A stretch of 60,000 bases of DNA from Lineus longissimus. Taxonomy: Eukaryota > Nemertea > Pilidiophora > Heteronemertea > Lineidae. Below are positions 48,101-57,100 of the stretch, one piece after another. The translations under genes and the position numbers were made by a program. The stretch spans positions 11,405,431 to 11,465,430 of the forward strand of contig NC_088322.1 in NCBI RefSeq assembly GCF_910592395.1, read 5' to 3'. Under the pieces are notes generated by a model that saw nothing but the letters and a program-made list of their open reading frames with translations, ran no database searches and was not told the origin of the DNA. Within the stretch, counting starts at the first letter, position 1. Each line of letters starts with the position of its first letter.

Positions 48101-51100
48101 GATCTGCCGTCAACACGAGAAAAACATGTCAGTCTTATCAACGGCAAGGAGGCTGCAGTCGATAAGATACTGCAAAACTGGTAACATTCGATTTAGTAGG
48201 CAAACATCAATCAAACTCGTGAAAATTTCTTCTCAGTAGCAAATGTCGAATTAAGCATTTAATTGAAGGAAGAGATGCAATTTCATGGCTTACACTTATC
48301 AGATTTATTCAACACCTGGTAGTTAATTATTCCAGTTAACTTTTCAGTCTTATATCGTTATGGTTTGCTACAAACATGTCTTAACACCGAAGTTGTGAGC
48401 AGAAAGGTGAGACACCACGAGAGACTTACTTGACTGTCCCACTGGTATTCCGTAACACGGATGCGGCGTACGCTTGGGTCACCCCGACCAGACTCTTCCC
48501 ATCTACTTCGATTATTTGATCGTTGACTTGAATTCTGAAACGACATACGAGAGAAGTTCCAATTTTATGAAAGAATAATGCCTTCTCTCGTGATATTTTG
48601 TATGTTCTAAAGGCCCAAGGTGTAATATACATGCATGCATTGCTGGATGGGACAGATGGAAGTTTCAACAATATCAAGACAGAACATGACAGAGAGGGCA
48701 ATCATCTCTGACAGCTAGTAAAGGTTCAGTCCATCGATTTACAACTAATCACCCAAAAAGAACTTGGAAACGTTTTCTCACCTTTTTGGCATCTTAGCGA
48801 CATACACTTTCACCAGACCCATTAATATCAAACGTGATATTAATCACGGCGACATTAATCACAAGTTAATCCCACTACGCATGTTTCGACACCAAGAGAT
48901 TGATTGAAATGCTACACATGCAGTTAGCAATATTGGTGAACTAAGTAAAAATGGTCTCAAAACGCCCCAAATATTGCTTTTTAATCACAAAAGAGTTTTG
49001 ATATCGTGAGATAACGCCCCGGGTAGTTATCATTTTCCTTGATTGCTCAAACAAGAATTGTGAAATTCTGTGTAACTTGACAAATGGGTCATCTCACAAA
49101 TCCCTAAGGCTAAGTTAACCCTGCAGTGTCTGCGGCCTGATTCTTTTGTGAAAATACAAACAGATATATTTTTGAATCGTACAAATTTCCGGGGGAGAGG
49201 GGTGTGCAGGTGCCTGCACAAAGCATTGGTCATTGTTGCGAGAACCTCAAACCTAGTGATTTCATTCTCTTTGTCACACATCATAGCAATAGTTATCACA
49301 TGTATCCGCTCCCAAAATCCTTTTTGCTTGTATCATGTGTATAGGCACTGCAACCGAAAAAACATGCAAAACTGCACAAACTTACCAACGTATCTCAGAA
49401 AAGTTCCGCACTCTATCCACAAAAATTGGTTTGTTTTCCAAATCGATCAGACGTTCTGACCATAATCCTAACAAATGACGGGCATGGTACTCCAAATCAA
49501 TCAAGAAAGACTGACAGCCAAAGTCTCCACAAAGTTTAGTTAAATTTTTCGATTCCTAACCTAAACTAACGCCACTGGTAGTTCCGGCAGTGCCCTAAAC
49601 TTTCAGTATACTTCTATAGAGTTTACACCTCATCGGTGCCGCTCAGATGCCAAAGAATTTTTATCGGTACTTCCAGCACAGAAAGTACGCTCGCCTTCCA
49701 CAATGCTACCCGCTGGTGCTGGCATTTTCAAGCGGTAGTAAGGTGGAAAGATGATTCGCCCAAGCCTTGCCTCTAATCATATCATGACGATACTTATCTT
49801 AAATTTCTTAAGATTACTAACTTCAAGAAAGGTGTTCGTTCCGAGGAGCAACCCTCCCGCTGAGATATGTACAGCCTTGGATTTGTTTATGCAATTAGGA
49901 AGATCGTACCGGTTTGTTTGTTGGTAAACTGGAGATTAGAGCACCTTTAACCCATTCCCTTTGGCTCAAGCATCAGGAAAACAACAGGCCTTTTCTTAAA
50001 GGTCCAAGCGCAGGGTCTGCCAAAAACCACACTCCGATTCAATTGGATCCATCCTCTTTTGGGTCCTATTCCAATATGCCCATTTATATGACTTTCTACA
50101 ATCTGGGCAAATGATGTCTAATGGGGAAAAGGAGTGCCCTAGGTGGTTTTCATACAAATACTACGCATATAGGTATGAGACCCGATGGTGAGCCTGTTTG
50201 AGTTTTTGAGTAAGACTTTTGGGTGAAACTCACACTCCATTGATCATGAGGTGGATGTCTTGGATCATGCTACCTCTGTCCCTGACTATAACATCATTAA
50301 ACACAAGAAGGAAACCCATGTAACCAGGTGATTTTAGGCAAACACAAATCACAACTAAACCAGATGCGCAGAACCAGATGGTCCAACTTTTTGTTCCATT
50401 CTAAGTTACCAGAATCTACTGCAACATTACCAACACCGGTGAAGGTATTTCAAGCATAGTAACTTGCTGGAAGAAGCTTGGGAGTACCTGGTTGCTTGGC
50501 AACCATGGTTAGTTACCACAACAGATCTAGAAGTTTCTGATCTAAGTTCAAATGAAGTTGGTCTGAATGAAAGCATACAAGAGAGGTAGAGTGCTGTATA
50601 CAATTTCCAGGCGCAATCCTAATATGCTAGCTCAATCGTTTTAGTCAGTGCTACCATCTTTTGAATCATAGTTGCAATATTGGAGATCATACTGCCACCT
50701 GGTTGGCTAAACACAGTACTACAGACGGCAACATAAAAGAAAGGGTCTCAAAATTGTGCATCAACTGATGAGGTAGCACTTAACAACAGTAGAACATTTT
50801 AGAACTGTCAGCAAATCCGAGAAAAATGAAATAAATCAGATTGGAATCTGTACGTCATTACGAAACCTCAATCTGCCTAGCGAAGACAAAGATAATCTCA
50901 TTTGGCACTACTCTGTTGCATCGCATTCCTTGGGAGAAATCTAATATGAATTCCAATAGAAAAGTCGGTGATTTTGTTATGCGAGTCGTTTTAACCCTTA
51001 CCAACACACCGACCAATCGGCATAATCAATGTACTCGTCAGTGGATGTAGAGGTTAGCATTGAACACTGTTGAAAGCCAAGTGATGGCAATGATACCGGT

Positions 51101-54100
51101 GTCATATACTACAACTGAGGGGGTTCATCCTCTTATCATTATCCATACTTCAGTTGAGGAGCCTTAAGTCGCTACATATTCTTTGTTTTCAAAGCCAGAA
51201 GTAATTCGCTGAAAGTTTATCGATTCAAAGCCGAGATGATCAAATGTTTTCTTCCCTTTCGCACCAAATGTTACCTGAAAATGCAACTTCACCCCAAGGG
51301 TTTCACTGTAGTCACAGTGTCAGAGCAACCGTACACCTGATGTCGAATATGAAGACGATACTCCGTTTCTATTTCTGTCCCTCAAATCCTTATCACAATG
51401 GAATTGGATCTCCGCTTTAATGTCACAATGTTATTCAGTGCATTCATGTTGAAACGCTATCAGCCAAAGAATGGTTCTATCATTGAAATTCTGAAGTAAT
51501 TATTTCGTTGTTTACGTTTGAAGACAAATATTTCTGCTTTTTTTATCACTGAAAGTTTTGAGAACCAAAATAATTAGTTTCATGATTTACGACAAAAATC
51601 GCTCAAATATTGACAGCTTATGTGTAGCGCATATTGCTGTCATTTAGACAATCTCTTTATCTGCTACTAGAATGAGCACGAAAGCTTCTCAATACAGTGA
51701 TGACAGAATCTCCAATTCATCAAAAAACCTTCAAAGGCAGAATACTGCAATTCCGCTCGGAAGCAGGATGTGACTATCCTGTCAGGACATGATCAGTTCA
51801 ACTTTTTCATCTTTCATCATTAGTGGCAATTGAAAGAAAGGCATCTGTCTGAGGGAACTGGCAACTTCCGTAGTAGAAATCTTAAAGGTTTCCGCACAGC
51901 ACTAAAACAAGCCGTGCATTACGCGAGGGAGCGTGCCAAACATGGTGATTCAAGCTATTATCAACATACAGTGGAACCTCCCGTAGTGGACACCTCTCTA
52001 ACTTGGAAACCCTCTCTATAAAGGACACTAGATTTGGCTCCAAATTGAAGCTTTGGCTTGGGTGCTCACATGACCAATGTAGGACAATCAAGCTCATAGC
52101 CTTTGTTCAGAAACCTCAACCTTTGGGCTGAGAGCCTGACACCTTCAAACCAGAATGTAAGAGTACTCCAGAATATCTTATGTTTTGAGAAAATTAGTTT
52201 ACCTGTCATCCCTCTGAGCAGCTCCACCTTCGGTCAACGTCTTGACGAATATGCCTAGCTTCTCTAGACCGGCGTCTGCTCCGACCCCCATACCGATGAT
52301 ACTTAATCCTAATCCTTCTGGACCTGAAGCAAATTGTGTATAAAGAAATGAGGAGTTACAAAACTAGTCAAGACATAACCTTTCAATTTAGGACTTGTTT
52401 CGTCAAAGGGAGGAAACGAACTACCCAAATTTACGTACCTTTAAGTAAATCGACGGGGAAAACGTCCATGCGCTCAACACGCTTCTCAAGTTCATATTCC
52501 GCAGATGCAGCGACGGGGTCAACGTCCTCATTTCTACGGTCGTACTCGTTGACAGAAAATGTGCTAAATACCTGGAAAGCAAAACAGCGTTTATCAGAAG
52601 AGTAGTGACACTGGTTGACACACAGGCCCTCCTCACTCCAACAACGAGCCGTTGTGGTGTAGTGGCTCGGACTCTCGATTGGCGGTCAATAGATCCCTGG
52701 TTCGATCCCCACTGTCAGCGTTTAACTGTAGGCAAGTCTCTTTGTCTCACTTGCCTCTCGGCACCCAGGTGTAGACATGGGTACCAGCAAAATCTGTAGT
52801 CCTCTCTTTGTCATGCTGCCAGTTCTTATCTCGATGTTCAGGTTCTTTATCTAAATCTACCAAGCAGTAAAGAAATGCAAGCGACGGGATGTAGCACTAA
52901 AAAAATTTAATCAAATCACTGGCACTAATCTGCACCAAATGAACTAAAGCAATGTTTTTAAATTTTCTTTCCGAAACCTACATGTACCAACAATGCATGC
53001 ATCAGCATCTTTTTTACAAAACAGTAATCAAATTTTTGCAAATAGCAGCATTTTCCACAAATCTGCCAAAACCAATTAACAACATGGCCTATCTAGTGAC
53101 ATTCAGGGCGTTCAACGGGATAAATCTTTTAGACGAGACATTCACCAACAAAAACAAGGATTTATAATCAAATTTAACACAGCACCCTGTGGGATAACAG
53201 GGAGATCAGTGGCACAGTGGTTATAGCAGTGGTCTCATAATCTGGTTAACATGTTGTTCCACTCTCGGATGGATCACCATCACTTCATATTTGTTTCCTT
53301 CAGCAAGACACTTCACCGGATTTGCTTCTCTTCATCCAGGTGTATAAATGGCTTGCAGGTTTCTCTCAGAAGTTGACCTGGACTATGTCATCTTGTCCAG
53401 GGGAGTGATACTCCCATTCACTTAATCAGTGAGATAAGCTCAGGCCCTGAAGAATTGTTTGGCAGCTCAGGCAACAGCCCAGCAGACTTTAACAAACTTA
53501 GCCCCGCAGCATTGTCTCACTGAATGTCGAGGAATTAATACTCCCATAAAATAAATAAATGGCCCCCCATCAGAATAAATAACAGCTCCCCATCAGATCT
53601 AAATAATGTGATAATTCTCCACATCTCTTCGGAGTGCTAATGCCAAGATACGTCAGAATTATTTACGGGTTTGATCAAACGAAACAGCAGTTTTGTAATG
53701 CTGTTCGAAAAAGCATCTTATCTTATTTGTTCAGATTTCCATTTAAATACGCTTTCGGTGCACATCAGCAAAAATGTACAATCTTCGTTTTTCTTTCAAT
53801 AAATTTTAAGGCATTGTCGTTTAGATTACTTAAAATCACATTAGGAATAGGAAGGAAACACCATGCCTATTTCTAGGCCATTTTGACTTCTGCATCATTG
53901 AACATGCTCATGCCCGACAAGATTAGTCCCCAATCCATTTTGAGTTCTCGCGTATAGATGCCAAATTGCAGATTGAGGTTCAAGGGAGCAGTCAGTATAA
54001 TTCTCCTTCTTTTGCAGGTTTTGCTTTGCACTTGCAGGAGTGTACGCTTGCACTTGCAGGAGTTCAAGCTTGCACTTACAGCGATTTATGCTTGCATTTG

Positions 54101-57100
54101 CAGGAGTTAATACTTGCACTTGCAGGAGTTAATGCTTGCACTTGCAGGAGTTCAAGCTTGCACTTGCAGGAGTTCAAGCTTGCACTTGCAGGGGTTAATG
54201 CTTGCACTCGCAGGGGTTAATGATTGCACTTGCAGGAGTTAATGCTTGTGTACATTTTGAGACACACCTTGATCCTTGGCCAAGTCTTTACCTACCCTGA
54301 TTGGTTGTGCGCTAAATTTTACTCTCGATGGTTTTTTCGCTGACGGCAAGTACTCGTGGTCATCTACCGGGATCCCGCCAACATCATACCAAAAGTTTCC
54401 GTCCTCTAAAATATGGACGCCATCCTCAACTGAAGGGAAGAAAGTGAACAATGACCAGATATGACATTACTGACTGACTACAATTTGCTTGCACCCCACT
54501 CTATCAAAATGTCCTCCTTCAAAGGTGGCGCAACCAAAAATCATCAAATTAACAACCATGGAATTCACAGGCAGCCTACCCTCAGCTCTAATACCATAAC
54601 TTTAGGGCTGGCCACGCTCAGCCCATCATACTGCAACACTGGGAAGCACATTCATCTAACGACCCAGCGTAATCACCGATACCAACCAAGGCGCACTACC
54701 TCGCCAAACATTCCTAACTGCAGACACTAATATAAATCATTACTCCAGACCCAGGAGTTGGTCACCCCATCACCGTGGTTACGCCGTAAACACTACAGGA
54801 AAATATAACCAAATTATTGTTGACAACTGGCCATATCAATAAATAATTCGATCAGACGGAAAAAACTGCTGACGGCCACCGGCAGAAGAGAGATGATATG
54901 ACGCACAGAATTTGTCTGTTTGAAGATGGATTGCTGCAAGAACTGACCTGAAGGATGATAAGTCTGAGTGGGCAGGACTAGGTTACATTAACAAGTTGCT
55001 ATGGCCTTTATGCAATGGTCTTCACGGTGGGTTCATATAGTACAGTAGAACCTGTCAGCCACCGAGGACCATAAGATCGGCCAAATGACCGGGTGAACCA
55101 ACTGAACTGAGTTTCCTCTCAATAGTTCTACGGCCATAAAAGCCAAGAAGTCTATGTGCCTCAACAGCACTGAGGTTTTTGCTTGTCTGGTTGATACATG
55201 TGGAATCTCTTTGTCAGCACTTGCAGCTAGCCCATCTGGCAAATATGCACCTCATATCTGTCAGCTTGGAACAGACTACCAGGGCTGAAACTTGGCGACT
55301 CTCTAACCTACTGATCTTGTCAATGGCCATTTACTTCAAAGTGCCAATATGCATCTGATTTTGTACGATGCCCATAAGGGGTGGCCACATACCTTCCATT
55401 TCGTGCGTATCCAAATGAAATCCTTGATCTGGCTCTTCATGCCCGTCGCCATCTTCGCGCACGCTCAATAATTCGACACCTTTGGACTTCTGCTGGGGTT
55501 CCGGTTCAGGTTCGGCCTCCTCATTCTCAGATGGCTCATCACTACAACGAGAAAAGACGACAAAATATTGAATAAAGTCGTCGAATGGTGTTATCATCAT
55601 CCACTAGGGGCGCTGTTGTCAAGTTCACATGCAGACACACATGATGTTCAGGACACTGGGGGGTTTGATTTTGGGAACTTGCCATCTCGGGAGAAAGGAA
55701 GTGGCTTGAGTCCTAAAGAGGAGAACAGATGACAAAATATTGAGTAAACGAAGCAATTGGTGTTATATGGAAGAGGGAGAGCTGGGTGGAACACCCCTAT
55801 ACTTTGTAACTTAAGAAGGAAGGTTTTGCCAAAGCCTCAAATTCTCACTTAAAAGAGAAAACAACAAATAAAATAATCAAGCGAAGCAATGTTCAAACTG
55901 AAGCATTTTCAAGCAAAACAAATCATCAATTTCCTTGTAAGGAGGAACATTTACGCAAACTATCCATGCATTCGAGAATGATGAACATTGCAACACATTC
56001 ATTCCGGACCCCCCTGTGCGCCATCTTTCATTCTCCTACGACTGATTTTTATTGGCGGATAACGATGATTTACGAGTGGATATTAGCTGTCGATGATCCC
56101 GTCGCGATGCGGACGACACTGCGGGGATAAACCCTTGTCAAGACCGTTTAGCTGGGATCAGGCAGCTACAGGCAATGGTCGCATGACCTTCCAGCGCCAA
56201 TAGTAATGGCTCACAGCGCATCTGTAGCAACTGCTCTTGATAACATTGAGAATTGATGAAGTCACACGAAGATAATACTTAAATACGTTACTGAAAATGG
56301 CTTAAAACTGCAATGGATCAACTTTCTTCAGCATTTGTTCTTTTCTTCACAAAATTGTGTGTTGCTGCTGTGGTAGGAAGCCAATTATTGGATACGGATT
56401 TTATTACCATCAACCAGAAAGCTGGCTGACGTAATGGTTACTACTATCCTTCCACAGCAGATCCTGCATAAAATGATCACCACCTATTCTGAGTACACCT
56501 GATCAACAGCACTGACTGTCTGAGGCGGGAATGAGAAGAAGAAGCACTTATTCAGCAACATAACCACCGACTCCAAATAACTTATTGACCACATTACAAA
56601 TCTCATTGAACCTCTTACTATTTGCATGAACTCCAAACTCAATACAGCCCAGCCACAGAACTGCTTCACAGCATATTACGACCTTGGAACAAACCAATGC
56701 GATCTCATCATCTCTTGTATAGTATGAGGATTTAATCGATCCGTTGTCCAATACGTGCGCCGGACGATTAAAAACACAATTGTGTATTATTGGTTGCGTT
56801 CAGATCTGTCATTTTTCTGACAGATATGACGAGATATGTCGATTTCCTCGTTTGTTCCATCCGATGTTGCCATGCATGTCTGGGAAATCTCGCAATGGTT
56901 TGGGCGAGTCTTTTGTTGCCATATGGATTAGAGAGAGTTGTGACAGCTAAATGTCAATTCTGGTATTCATTTTCTGATTCATAATACATGCAATATGTAT
57001 AGAAATTTGTCACGGTGAATTTCAATTCTACTTCTTAGCTTCTTAATCAGTGTTCACTCGGCACTGGAGAAGTTATTCTCCAGGGAGTAAGATTCTTCCT

